From Saccopteryx bilineata (Eukaryota > Chordata > Mammalia > Chiroptera > Emballonuridae): DNA of 64,000 nucleotides. Shown piece after piece: positions 34,376-45,720 of the stretch. The notes beneath the pieces are model-generated. The model searched no databases, was not told the DNA's origin, and saw only the letters and a list, made by a program, of their open reading frames with translations. Both the position numbers and the translations under genes were made by a program. Each line of letters opens with the position of its first letter. Within the stretch, counting starts at the first letter, position 1. Location: NCBI RefSeq assembly GCF_036850765.1, contig NC_089495.1:198408847-198472846 (forward strand), written 5' to 3'.

Positions 34376-34652
34376 TAGATTTGTGATACTCCTTATAATA
34401 CATACTGCTAAAAAAAATTTTCTTTTGAAAAAGGTTGCTTGTGTATCATTCTCCCAAACCTTGTGCACCTCAGTGGTGCACTTTCATGCACATTTTGGTG
34501 TCATTGAGGAGAAAGGGTGACATCTGATATGAGAGGCAGGTGGGGGAGTGCTAGGGGGGACAGTATTGGGCCAGGGAGAGTGACAGAGCAGAGCTTAGTC
34601 TCGTGGCTTCTCCTAGGTTCTTGGTGGGTCTTTGAAGATGAGAAGGTGGGGC

Positions 34653-35178
34653 TGGTGGTGTTGGTGGTGGTAGTGATGGTGATGGTGATGGTGGTGGTGA
34701 TGGTGGTGGTGATGGTGGTGGTGGTGGTGGTGGTGATGGTGGTGGTGATGGTGGTGGTGGTGATGATGGTGGTGGTGGTGGTGGTGATGGTGGTGGTGGT
34801 GGTGGTGGTGGTGGTGATGGTGGTGATGGTGATGGTGGTGGTGGTGGTGATGGTGGTGATGATGGTGGTGGTGGTGATGGTGGTGGTGATGGTGGTGATG
34901 GTGATGGTGGTGGTGATGGTGGTGGTGGTGATGGTGGTGGTGATGGTGGTGGTGGTGATGATGGTGGTGGTGGTGATGGTGGTGGTGGTGGTGATGGTGG
35001 TGGTGGTGATGATGGTGGTGATGGTGGTGATGGTGATGGTGGTGGTGGTGATGGTGATGGTGGTGGTGATGGTGGTGGTGGTGGTGATGGTGATGATGGT
35101 GGTGATGGTGATGATAGTGGTGGTAGTGGTGGTGATGGTAATGGTGATGATGATGGTGGTGGGTATGTAGAGAAGGGT
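34653..35178. repeat. 526-nt C-free (GGT/GAT)n array
   Basis: The + strand has no cytosine over 526 nt and consists of GGT and GAT triplets in irregular mixture (unit variants GGTGATGGT, GGTGGTGAT). Being triplet-based, it is open on both strands (217 codons + and 327 codons -, encoding V/M and T/I runs), which is an artefact and not a gene. Confidence 0.95.
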
Positions 35179-36825
35179 CTTGCTAGAATTCTGAAGGCAG
35201 GGAAGTGACCAACTTCCCACGTGTTTCTGACTGCCCTCCCTGTCCCTTGCTTTAATCTCATGCAGGAAAATAAAATAAAATAAAGACTCCTTCTCCCTGT
35301 TGCTTTCTGCATTGAGAAAGACTCCTAAATACTTTGTGCCCCTGACAAGTGATTTAAAAAAAAATAATGTCTCTATATTCAACATTTGTGATGATTTTTT
35401 TTTAAAAGAAAACACTTCACGAATCAACAGCTCTCTTGTTTTAAGCAATTGTGAAAACTGGAGGGCAGGCTGCTCAGTAAACACACTTTGTAAACATCCA
35501 GCAAAGATGCACTCGGTGTCCTCAAGTCAGAATCAGCCTTCCCCGGGCCCTGCTTTCTGTTTCATGGATTCAGGAAGAGGCGCACTCGGAGCTAAATGCA
35601 ACTGGAGGGCATTTCTTCTGGGTGACTGAGGCCGGGCAGTCAAAAGCCCGTCTGTGAGCGGGTGTCCACCCCACCCGACTCCCAACCCCTTGCATTCCTC
35701 ATGTGACTTTTGGCTCTTTGCCTCACACTAGAAGGGATCAGGGGTTAATGTGAGTAGGTCCCTTTCAGAGCTAGGTCAATAGACTCAGGGGAATCCTGTC
35801 TCCAAGTAGAGCTGGGAAGGCTGTGTGTCTGCTCATACTGCTTGGCCCAGTAAACTCCTCAACGTCCTTGTAGTTCTAATTCTTGGGAGATGAGCTGACT
35901 TCTTGGGGGCGAATTCTGCTTCCATAGCTTGTCTTCGATGCACCTCCCGACTGCTTCTTCCCCCGCCACCCCTGAGAGTGGAATGTCCCCCTCCTTTCTC
36001 GGTTACTTCCCAGAGTCCTCTAAAATCATCTTCCAGACCCCACCCTACCAGGGCCCTCTTTCAAAAAAATGTACCTCTAATCCTGCTACTGTTTTTTTCT
36101 TTCCTTTTTTTTTTCTTTGCAAAAACATCAAGTCCTTGCCTTGTCTTTGCCCCAGAATAGAGCAGTGTTCCAAATTTCAGTTCCGCCTAAATTGTGGCTT
36201 TGGCCCTCCAAGATGCTGAGCCCAGATTCTGAGGCAATTTGGGGAAGGTCAGAGGGCAGGAGTAAAGTGAGGAGGCCCCCGAGAGGGTCTGGCCTGGCCC
36301 TCAGATGACATCTGAAGGGGACCCGTATTTGCCTGTCTGTTGGCCGGCCCAGCTTCTGTCTCCTCACGGTCAATGGAGAGTGACCTTCCTCTGGGTTTTA
36401 TAATTTTATATCGTAGGAAAGTTACAACCAACTGGATAATAGATGTCATCTAAAAGATCTTTCCTTTGCTGAGGCCTAAAGAGGATGGCTCTGTCGTGTT
36501 CTCTTGGGTGACCCCCTGCCTCTCCCTGTTTGTATGAGGGAGGACAGTCTATCAGAAGACCAGGGAAGGCCAAAACGTTCTGTTTGCAAAAAGCAGAAGC
36601 ATTAGGTTGGCACTGACTAAACTGTGAATACGTAATTGATTTATTCTGCAGATTGTAGACCTGGGACCCTTAAGTTCGTTCTTGAGACTCTTCCAGGGCA
36701 TATTACTAAAGGGATGGTTCGTGGGTAGCAAAGGACTTGGTGATTACTAGGACCCAGAATAGGATTACTAAAAACACACCATGTCAGACTCACACTGTTT
36801 TCACCAGTGACAGATAGATCAGAGA
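35179..36825. other. intergenic, nothing recognised
   Basis: Contains AT-rich patches (35265-35285 AAATAAAATAAAATAAAG; 35345-35410) and a poly-T/C tract at 36090-36117. No gene or clear repeat family. Confidence 0.45.
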
Positions 36826-36829
36826 TTGT

Positions 36830-37060
36830 AGCCTCAAAGATCTTTATTTGATAGCTATTAACTCATGTAAGCCTCATAATAACTTTATGAGGCAAGGGAA
36901 TGGTGTTATCCCCATTGTCTAGACCAGGAAATGAAAGCACAGAGAGGTTAGGCAACTTGCCTAAGAATGCACAGCTAGTTGGAATGGCAGTGTTGGGATT
37001 CCAACTCAGGAAGTCTAAATCTGAGTCTGTTTTCAACTGGTATGCTCTTCTGAGGCTGGG
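36830..37060 (-). repeat. MIR SINE fossil, near full length
   Basis: 'gtgttatccccattgtctagaccaggaaatgaaagcacagagaggttaggcaacttgcctaagaatgcacagctagttgg' is MIR core on the minus strand, followed by 'gggattccaactcagg'. Confidence 0.82.
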
Positions 37061-38460
37061 AGTTGGATGATAGGTGAGGTAGAACTTGTAACTGACTGAA
37101 AAATTCTTTTGGGATTTTGTTCAGTGGTGACTTGACTCTGAGAAGAGTGTCCCCTCCCAGCCCAGACTGCCCTGCACCCTCCTCTTGAGCCATCTGTGCT
37201 CCATTAGGGACGTTGCTTTTAAATTCATTTTCTGAGATATTGGCAACTGGTCCTGCTCAGAGACCATGGATGGCACCCCGGTGCCTCCAGGGAACATTCC
37301 AAAAATTTTAGCTGGCCCCAGGACCCTGCATCATGCAGTGAGCCCTTACCCCTCTCTTCTTCATTCTCCATCCTGTGCTCAGACCAGACTGACTGACCCT
37401 GGGACCCACCTTGGGCTCTCCAGCCTCCCCACCTTGGCCTGAGCCACTTCCCGTGACATTCTGTGTCACCCATTCTGTGTCTGCCCCCTTCCGGTCACCT
37501 CCTTCTACAATTGCTCTGAGGACACAGATGCCACAGAGGAAGACATGGTCCTTCTCCCTGAAATCCTCATTGGAGCTGGAGTGGGGGCCTGGAAGGAATT
37601 TGGGTCGTGGAGCTAGGAAACCTGGGTGTGAGTCACCTCCCCTCTCCAAGCTTCGATTGCCTTGGGTACAGTGGGGAGCATCTTGCCTGCCTGTTCTGGC
37701 TTCAGGAGGGGTCTGCTGAGAGAGGGCCTGTCAACCAGGCCTGGTGGGTGGCGGGGAGTGAAAAGGACGGTGCGATTCTGGCAGGCATGGCTTGTCTGGC
37801 GGCGTCTCCCCAGGAAGACGTGAATTCTGGAGAGAGGGCTGGATGTGGGGCGGCCCTGGCCTCTTGCGGTTGCAGAGCCGGGCCTTACAGAAAGGAGGCA
37901 GAGCTCAGGAGCAGCTCCCTGAAGCTGCGTGGAAGCAGCAGCCAGCCAAGCCCAGACTCCTGCATTGCAGCTGGGAGACAGTCAAGCAGGTCTAACCGGT
38001 TCCATCCTCCGGCCGGGGATCTCTGGCTCAGTTTGTGCTGAAATTGATTGGCAGGGCAGGCCCTGGAAGGCGGTGTGCAATCCCCAGCAGGAGCTCTGGG
38101 AAGTGGGGCTTACAGCTGTGAGCATGCTGTGAGAAAGACACTGGAGCTTCAGCCCCGAGTGTGAATATTCTCACCCTCGCCAGCTTTTCCCAGATGCTCA
38201 GAGCCGGGGGAGCCTTGACGGACAGGGCTCAGGGGCTCGTCAGTCTGTCCTGGCATGGTCACAATACAGATTGGCCTCCAAACCTTGGGAACCACTTTTC
38301 AGAGTGAACTTTTTGAGCGAGGGCTTGGGTCTCTAACTTGCTGAGAACAGGGCCAGTTTTCTGTGAGTCGGTATGGGGTGAGGATGTCCCAGGACGCATG
38401 TGTATGTGTACACATGGGCTCGTGAGAGAGTTTGTGGGCACGCGTGTGTATAACCACAGA
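37061..38460. other. intergenic, nothing recognised
   Basis: Overlapping frames of up to 144 codons show no domain. No repeat recognised except a possible MIR piece near 37590-37680. Confidence 0.4.
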
Positions 38461-38464
38461 AAAA

Positions 38465-38715
38465 CAGTGTGCCTCTGTGGTTAAAAGGGGGAACCTAGAG
38501 TCCCCTGGGTTTGCCCATCACCTGCACTTACTGGCCTTGTGAGATGAGAGAAATTACTCTCAGTTTAAGGTTCCGGATTTTGGATTTTATGTCACCTGAA
38601 TGAAGAGTTAAAGCGCTCGTCAGGATTAGGTTAGACAATGCAAGCAGAAGGTTTAGCACAGTCCCCAATGTATAATAGGCACTCAGTAGATAGTGACAGC
38701 TATTTTCATGGTATT
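38465..38715 (+). repeat. MIR SINE fossil
   Basis: 'gaacctagagtcccctgggtttgccc', 'cagtttaaggttcc' and 'cagtccccaatgtataataggcactcagtag' follow MIR order. Confidence 0.6.
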
Positions 38716-38734
38716 ATAAGTCTAACGGAGGTAA

Positions 38735-38960
38735 TTTTGCAGGTAGGAGTATAGACTCTGAAACCAGACTGCCAGTTGCAACGCTGTGATTTTGGACAGG
38801 TTAATTCACTGCTCCCTATCTTAGTGTCTGCATCTGTATAATGGGTTCGATAATGTTTGTACCTGCCTTCCAGGGTTGTTGTGTCATCGGGTGCTTACAA
38901 CAGTGTCTGGGACATACATCGTGCTCCGCGTGGTAGCCGTTATCACTGTGACCATCATAG
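38735..38960 (+). repeat. MIR SINE fossil
   Basis: 'gtaggagtatagactctgaaaccagactgcc', 'ggacaggttaattcactgctccctatcttagtgtctgcatctgtataatggg', 'ccttccagggttgttg'. It directly follows another MIR. A degenerate (ATC)n tract (38940-39000) succeeds it. Confidence 0.8.
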
Positions 38961-39435
38961 TCACCGTGATCACCATCATCGTCTTCTTCTTCACTGCCAT
39001 GGTCATTACTCTGTCGGCCATTGTTGGGGCCCATTTATTCCTCTAGAGGAAGATCTGCTGGCGAAGAGACCTTGAAGGCACCTGGTCCGTGCTCAGACCC
39101 TAGAGAAGGTCCCAATGAAGTCTCCAGGCATCATACAAGGTAGCACATGGCTTTAAATTCGAGTCCTGCCGTGCAGCCTCTTGCTTTAGGGCTTTTGTTC
39201 ACAAAGCGCTCTCAGCGATGGTCTGCCCCTCCCAAGGTGCTCTGGGTGGTGGGGGAGGAGCTAGCTTCTTGGTGAGGACACCTGGCTCCTACCCAGCCTG
39301 GAGGAATAAACAGCTGGCCTCTATCCGCTCTTGCCTCCTTGCAAAGGGTCTCCTCTCCAGCTGTCAGGAGAGCAGGGGCTGGCCTCGTTCCTCTGACCCA
39401 ACCAGTGGTTTCTCGCTAAGGCTGGTGGTGGGGTC
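38961..39435. other. intergenic, nothing recognised
   Basis: No repeat or gene recognised beyond the ATC-rich start. Confidence 0.4.
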
Positions 39436-39439
39436 CTCA

Positions 39440-39690
39440 CCCTGCCATGTTGGCAGGAGTCCAGCTTCTGCAGACTGGCAGTCCTGGTCTGAAACTCTTG
39501 GCTCCACCACCTGGGTGGCCTGGGGAGGCCAGGTAATCTTTCTGAGCCTCACTTCCCTCATTTGCAACATGGGTATAATCAGATTAACCTGGCCAGGTGC
39601 TAAAGGGGAATGAGGAGTGGATGAGAAAATGCAGGCAGAGCAGGAAGTGCAGTGATTGGCCTGGAGCAGGTGATCCTCAGCAGGTATGGT
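39440..39690 (+). repeat. MIR SINE fossil
   Basis: 'ccacctgggtggcctggggaggccaggtaatctttctgagcctcacttccctcatttgcaacatgggtataatcag' is a plus-strand MIR core. Confidence 0.65.
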
Positions 39691-41685
39691 CCTCTCTGGC
39701 TCCCCTCCAGCAGCCTCCCGATCTCGGGGGCATTCCAAGGGCAGGGACCGGTCAGAAGCTCAGAGAGGGCAAAGGGACTCAGCCCTGCTTCCAGAATGGG
39801 CCTTCTGGAAGCAGGGACAGTGTGGGGTCCCCTGGGGGAGAGGCTGAGGGTGTGTGGGGCCTGAGCCCAAGGTCTGCAAAGGCCTGTCCCCTGTGCTGTG
39901 GTTCTGTGTGTGTGAGCCCGCCCCCTCTACCTACTGGAAACAGGTCACAGACTCAGAGGGCAGGGGCTGTTCACCACACTCTTCCTTCGTGTCCCTGGAA
40001 CTGAGAGAGCCATGAGCAGGTAGATGGGCCACCTCCAGGCAGTCAGCAGTGGAGTGTGTGTGCGCGCACTAGTGAAAACATCATCTTCAGCCACCAATCC
40101 ACTCATTCACTCAGTGGACACCGGGGACACGCGCTGCACTTGAGACTTCTGCTTCCCCAACCTCACTGATTCCCGCCGGGCCCCTCGGTAACTCCGGGCG
40201 ACTGGGCGTTGGGTTCCCAGGTGGCAGCTCACGAGAGGTGGGTCCAAGTCCCGCTAAGTGGCTGAGCTAGGATTAGAATTGAGGTCTCTCTGTCCCCAAG
40301 ACACGTTGTTTTGGCTCCTTGCTCCAAAGTCTCTTCTTTCTGAGAGTCGGGCATCTTAGGAGTGACGGCAGAGCCTATGGCACCTTGTGGTGAGGGGTTT
40401 GGCTGTCACCCTGCGGTGATGGATTCCCGTGGCCGCATTGGTGCCAGGTGACCCAGCCCGTGGCCACAGCTCCTTGAACCAAGAGGGGAGACCTGGTCCG
40501 AGCTGGGCCCATAAGTGCCTATTTCCCAGGAAGTTAGAGTTTGGACTCTGGGGTGCTAGGTCAGAGTGTGGTGGGGGCAGGAATGGGGAAAGGGTAAGAA
40601 TGGAGAGGAGGGGCAGCCTCACCTGGGCGTGTGTGTGAGGAGCCAGGGAAAAGCTCTCTGCAGAGACGGAAGGACGGAGCCGACATGTTTGGGAATGCTG
40701 AGGAGGTTTGGCACGTCTTAATGAAGTTGGGTATAATAGAGTGGGCCAAGTCCTACGATAAATTAATAAAAAGTGGGAGGTGAGAAAGAAAAAGCAGGAT
40801 AAGAGGGATATTGAACTAGAAGTAAAAAAATGGTTCACATGCAACTTAAAGTCCACATTGAGATAGGCCAGAGAGTTGTCTCTGAGCTTCCTAGTAGCCA
40901 ATGGGAAAAAGGGAAAAAGATACACTTTAAGACCTACAATGCTTCTCAAGAAAATGCAGGCAACAGGCCGGGGAAAAACCCCAGCATTGCTGGTTCTCAG
41001 GCTGGAGAGAAGGTTCTCTGGTGGACTGTCAAGCGCCCACACAGGTTCTGGTCAGGAGGTGAGTGGCGGCAGTGGAGCCTGGGCCGGAAGTCAGGAGACT
41101 AGATTCCGGTCCCCACTTCACGTGGGACCTTGGGTGGTTGCTCAGCCCCGTCTGAGACTTGGTTTCTTTTATTTTCTTCACATGGGCGGCTGTCTTAGAC
41201 GGCTCTGTAGGTGACAAACGTCTGTGACGGCAACACCAGGCACGCAGGGACTGGTCAGTGAGGCTGGCCTCCTTCATTCCTTCCCTCTGAAAGCCGTCTC
41301 CCTTTAATTAAGCTTTTTATGGCTCTCCTGCCCTCTCTCTGCTGCGGGCCAGCTCCTCCCAGCGTTCACCCACTGCCCCTGCGACAGGGGCACAGCCAGG
41401 GGACTGCTGGCACGGTGCCTCTGGGACAGCAGGGCCCACAGCTCCTCGCTGGGCCTGTGCCCGAAGTCGAACAAAATGCAGAGCCGGGCTCCACCAGCCT
41501 GCCTTTTCTCCCAGGGCCGCCTCCGTGCCTGGCCCTGGGTGGGGCCGAGAACTCTGCCCTCAGCCCAGCCCAGCCCAGTCCCTATTATATGCTTCTTAGC
41601 ACCCTGTCCTATCTTCTTCCCCATACAAATCTCAGCGACAGATAAATAATTGTTCGTGTAGTCAAGTTGTTTGAACATCCATCTC
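39691..41685. other. intergenic, nothing recognised
   Basis: Includes G-rich stretches, a short (CCCAG)n at 41562-41579 and AT-rich sequence at 40730-40970. The 228-codon minus-strand frame ending at 40356 has no recognisable domain. Confidence 0.4.
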
Positions 41686-41689
41686 TCAG

Positions 41690-41835
41690 CTGGGACACGT
41701 GTCTCATGAGCTGTGAGGCATTCTGTCTCTTACTATTATGTCTGTCCACAGCATGCTTGTCACCTACCCCATAGTAGGTGCTCAATATATATTGGCTGAA
41801 TGAATAAATGGAATGAATAGATGGGTGGAATAAAG
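41690..41835 (+). repeat. L2 LINE 3' end
   Basis: 'ccatagtaggtgctcaatatatattggctgaatgaataaatgg' is the L2 terminus. Confidence 0.7.
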
Positions 41836-41914
41836 CCTTGTCAACTGGTCAGTCCAGCAGGGCCGAGGTCACTGTCACCATTTTAGAGTTCAAGAAACTA
41901 TTTTTACCTCATTT

Positions 41915-42125
41915 TTCCACCTCTTGTATCAGTTGCTACTCATTCTTCAGGCCTCAGCCAAAAACTTAGTCCTTTAGGAAGGTCACATTAAAGCTCTAGA
42001 CAGAGTCAGGCGACCCTGACCCACCTCTGTTAACCTACCTCTCCGGGGTTTGCTCAAATTCCCTTCCCCATATGTCTGTCTACTAGGGACTCGTTATTTG
42101 GATTCATGACCCTCTTAAGTCCACC
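41915..42125 (+). repeat. L2 LINE fossil
   Basis: 'gctactcattcttcaggcctcagcc', 'tcctttaggaaggtcacatt' and 'actagggactcgttatttggattc' fit the L2 3' region in sense. Confidence 0.5.
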
Positions 42126-42251
42126 AGTTACGTCATTTTCAGGGGGCCGGTTCAAATGAAGTTGAAGGGCCTTTTGTTTAAAAATTGTTGACAAGTTCAA
42201 GATGGCCACAGCAGAGGATTAAGTCAAACATGGTTCCTTCTAATGGAGTGG

Positions 42252-42278
42252 GGTGTGTGTGTGTGTGTGTGTGTGTGT
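42252..42278. repeat. (GT)n microsatellite
   Basis: Short perfect GT array. Confidence 0.93.
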
Positions 42279-42354
42279 CCTGTGTGACTACACAGGTTAC
42301 ATGCCTTGAAGCCACTGTGGATTCTGTGATGTCACAAACACTGTCAGCATGGCT

Positions 42355-42580
42355 TGCTACTCTTGCCTCCTTTCCTGAGCCTAACACAGTGCCTGGTCCT
42401 CACTGGCATCTCCTGGAAACATCAGGTGAATGAATGAGCGGAAGCAGACATTTGCACAGAAGTCACACAGCCTCCCTGAGCCTTAGTTTTCCCACCGGCA
42501 AGTGGGCGTGTTCTGCCTCCCTCCCAAGCAGGCTATGAGGATCCTCTGAGCCTTGGGACCACACGATCACGTGGCACACA
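42355..42580 (+). repeat. L2 3' end followed by a MIR piece
   Basis: 'gagcctaacacagtgcctggtcctcactgg...gaatgaatgag' is an L2 terminus. 'cagcctccctgagccttagttttcccaccggcaagtggg' is a MIR core. Confidence 0.55.
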
Positions 42581-43300
42581 TCCTAGAAGTCGTCAGGTGG
42601 CACACAGGTGGTCAGAGGACAGAGGCTGCCCCGCGTGGGGCAGAGCGGGGCTGACCTGATAAGTCCAGCGGACTCTGCTCTCTGCTGGCAGCCAGCCCAC
42701 TTCTGATGACGTCCTTCTCCCTGGCCAGAGCCCAGGGGCTGGGGGCAGGCCATGGGCTCTACCTCGTTAGAAACCCTATTTATTGAGCACCTACCACGTC
42801 TCGGGCCCGGCAGGGGGCACGGCGCAGGCATCCTCTTCCACCTTCACTGGGTAGATGGAGGAGCCATAGGCCTGAGAGTGAAAACAGCATGCTCCAGGTG
42901 ACCCCAGGGAAGCCGATCTGTCGCTCTCCTAGACCGATGCCTGCTAAAAACAGAAAATGCTCATTCCCAGGGACGTGTGAGTGTGTGTGTGCCGGAGAGT
43001 GTGGGACTTGGGGACAGCACCCCACGTCTCAGCTGAAGAGGCGGCTGACCTTCCCTGAGGCCCGAGCAGGGACTGTCCAGGCAGCCCTGGGGGCAGCAGG
43101 AATTCCTGACCCGCCTCGGCTAGTTTTACAGCCTGCTCTACCCAGGGCTGTTCCTTGTCCATGTGACAAACATGGTCGGTTCCCCTGGGGTACCATTATC
43201 ACACGAATATTCGATGATATGTTCACTTCTTTGTCTTTATTTTGTGTGATTAGAGAAATACTATATAGTTTTTGAGCTTAAAATGAGGGATACCTGAATA
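42581..43300. other. intergenic, small L2/MIR remnant
   Basis: 'tatttattgagcacctaccacgtctcgggc' at 42777-42810 is a minus-strand L2 end. The remainder is unrecognised. Confidence 0.4.
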
Positions 43301-43303
43301 AGC

Positions 43304-43354
43304 TTGTTTTAAACAATTAAGAAACAATTTTCTTAATTAAACAATTAAGAAAAC
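43304..43354. repeat. AT-rich direct/inverted repeat cluster
   Basis: AAACAATTAAGAAA occurs twice (43311-43324 and 43339-43352), separated by an inverted TTTCTTAATT. It can fold into alternative hairpins. Confidence 0.8.
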
Positions 43355-43659
43355 ACATAATGTAACTGAAAAAAAAATGAGGCAGAGGTCCTGAAGCTTG
43401 TCTCTTTCAGTCCAAAACTGTCACAAACGTGTCCTCCCACCCCCAACACGTCCGTCCCTTCACGGACCGAGGAGGCCAGAGGCGGACTGCCCACTTTGAA
43501 GACAGGAGTTTGAATGTTTTTCTGTGGAGGCTGCACAGAGCCATGTGACACAGGCCTAACTTCTCCCTGGAGTCCCCTTTGTCCCCTCTCCTTCTTGTGC
43601 CTTGAAAGCATTTGCGTTTCTGAAACTTGGCAAGACAGACACTTTTTTCCTTTTTTTTT

Positions 43660-43800
43660 TTTTTTAAACCAATATGGGTCCAACCCATCCCCCGTGTTAG
43701 GAAACACACTTCTTTCACTTAACAGAATGTTTTGGAAATCTCGGCGGTACAAAGTCTGACCTTAACAGCTTCATGGTGTTCCAAAGGTTGTCTTTATAAT
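43660..43800 (-). mobile_element. L1M-type LINE 3' fragment
   Basis: 'cttctttcacttaacagaatgttttggaaatctcggcggtac' and 'aacagcttcatggtgttcc' resemble L1M 3' UTR on the minus strand. Confidence 0.5.
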
Positions 43801-44505
43801 AGGAGCAGCAGACAACCTCTGGAACCAAAATGTGTAAAATCAGGAGGAGACTTGAGAGAAATGTCCTGCTTGGGGCAGTCCATGGTGGCTGGCCTCCCAG
43901 AGCCGTGGGGTCCATAGGAGCTGGCTTTGGACTTCAGAGGAAGGTGGGGGAGGCTCAGGGGCCCACGGGGGGAAAGCACCGGGCACAGTTCTCCATGCTG
44001 GGAACCAAGCAGTCCCTTCCACACTCATACTTGCACATTCACACTCTTTCCTGCACACATACACACCCTGCTGCATATGAACCTGAACTCCGTGTCCCAA
44101 GGATGTGGAGTGGGTGTGAAGAAACACTAATCAAGCCCCTCCTGTATACCCAGCACGGCCACAGGAACTTCCCATGTCTCTGCATGGGGTCCTCAGAACG
44201 CTTTACAGATGAATGAACTTGGAGGATCAGTCTCTGGAGCGTTGTCCCCACAGATACACAATGGGTCAGTGGCAGCGCCTGATCCACACCTCACTGTGCC
44301 TTCAAATCTGGGAGGAGTTACCCAAACTGGCCACATGTGGGACCTGGGACTTTTAACTGGGAGGCTCTTGAACATGGAGGCTGTAGCTTGTCCGTTGTCA
44401 GTCTGGCCACCTCCAGCATCTTCCAGGACCCGGCGCTCCTAGAGAGACACCGTGAGAGATGCTCAGGGATCAGGGATCGAACTCAGCTGCAACAAATATA
44501 GAGTC
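43801..44505. other. intergenic with a MIR remnant
   Basis: 'gcccctcctgtatacccagcacggcc' and 'gctttacagatgaatgaacttgg' (44135-44225) look like minus-strand MIR. No gene recognised. Confidence 0.4.
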
Positions 44506-44509
44506 AGGA

Positions 44510-45300
44510 AGGCCTCTTCCCGTTTGTGGGGGGCAGAGCAATGGCTTCCCTAAGATGTCTATGTCAGGGGTCCCCAAACTACGGCCCGCGGGCCACATGC
44601 GGCCCCCTGAGGCCATTTATCCGGCCCCCACCACACTTCTGGAAAGGGCACCTCTTTCATTGGTGGTCAGTGAGAGGAACATAGTTCCCATTGAAATACT
44701 GGTCAGTTTGTTGATTTAAATTTACTTGTTCTTTATTTTAAATGTTATATTTGTTCCCATTTTGTTTTTTTACTTTAAAATATGTGCAGTGTGCATAGGG
44801 ATTTATTCATAGTTTTTTTTTATAGTCCGGCCCTCCAATGGTCTGAGGGACAGTGAACTGGCCCCCTGTGTAAAAAGTTTGGGGACCCCTGGTCTATGTC
44901 ATAATCCCCAGAAACTATGAATACGTTATCTTACTGTGGCAAAAGGACCTCGCAGATATGATTAGAGTTAATGACCTTGGGGGAAATTACCCTGGGTTAT
45001 CAAGTGGGGCAAATGTCATTACAACGGTTCTTAAGATTCTTAAGGTGGAGAGCCATTCCACGCTGCTGTGGGCAGGGGGAGGTGTGAGTTTGGGAGCTGG
45101 GAAGCAGGGCTAGAGGGCAGCGTTGGCAGCTTGGAAGATGGAGGGAAGGGGGCAGGACCAGAGAACGCAGGGACCTTTCGGAGCCAGAAAAGGTGAAGGA
45201 AACACATTCTTCCTGGAGTCCCCTGCCGACACCTTGATGGGAGCCCCGTGAAACCCAAGTTGAAAGTCCAATCTATAAAACTGTAAATAAACCTGTAATC
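44510..45300 (+). mobile_element. MLT1-type solo LTR (ERVL-MaLR) split by a hAT
   Basis: The left part ('tgggggg-cagagcaatggcttccctaagatgtctatgtc') and the right part ('ataatccccagaaactatgaatacgttatcttactgtggcaaaagg...gcagatatgattagag...', 'gccagaaaaggtgaagg', 'cctgccgacaccttgatggg', 'aaaactgtaaataaacc') together follow an MLT1 LTR. No internal retroviral coding sequence is present. The 327-bp hAT at 44565-44891 interrupts it. Confidence 0.75.
44565..44891. mobile_element. non-autonomous hAT transposon inside MLT1
   Basis: The ends CAGGGGTCCCCAAACT and, on the opposite strand, CAGGGGTCCCCAAACT are identical 16-bp inverted repeats. GTCTATGT is perfectly duplicated (44557-44564 and 44892-44899). 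The interior phrases GGCCCGCGGGCCACATGCGGC and 'ggacagtgaactggcccc' resemble the OposCharlie (OC1)-like group, known for horizontal transfer among tetrapods; that assignment is from memory. Confidence 0.9.
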
Positions 45301-45455
45301 TGGAAACGCGAGTCATCCAGGAAGATCCTTTTATTTATCCACAGGGCTCTTGCTTGGCCAGATGCACGCTCACACACATGCTCACACGCACGCGCGCACA
45401 CACACGGCCAATGCTCCTGGGGAGCAGATTGAGTGCTGTGGGTCCAGGCTTGGTT
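45301..45455. repeat. degenerate CA-rich tract
   Basis: CACACA/CACGC/GCGCGCACACACAC stretch at 45363-45406 with partial purine-pyrimidine alternation. Confidence 0.7.
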
Positions 45456-45459
45456 CCGA

Positions 45460-45720
45460 GTAAGGATAATAGCAATGATAATACTGTTAACACTGATGCC
45501 AGTGCTAGTGATGACAGGAAACGAAATCACATACCACCATGTGTGCTCTGCTAAGTGCTTTACGTTTATGGATTCCTTCTGTCCTCGGGACACCCGCAGG
45601 AGGCAAGCGTACCCATTTTACAGGTGGGGCAACTGAGACCCAGAGAGGTTAACTAACTGGCCCAGGGTCACACGGCTAAGAGGAGGTGGAGCTGGAATTG
45701 GAACCCAGGCCACTGGGCCC
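45460..45720 (-). repeat. MIR SINE fossil, near full length
   Basis: 'tgctctgctaagtgctttacg', 'acccattttacaggtggggcaactgagacccagagaggttaactaactggcccagggtcacacggctaagaggaggtggagctggaattggaaccc' is an excellent minus-strand MIR. Confidence 0.88.

Noticed and set aside
34501..35484. 327-codon minus-strand and 217-codon plus-strand open frames
   Set aside because: They are produced by the triplet GGT/GAT array, consist of T/I or V/M runs, and have no domain or start context.
44510..45300. Endogenous retrovirus with genes
   Set aside because: Only a solitary eroded LTR is present; no internal coding sequence.
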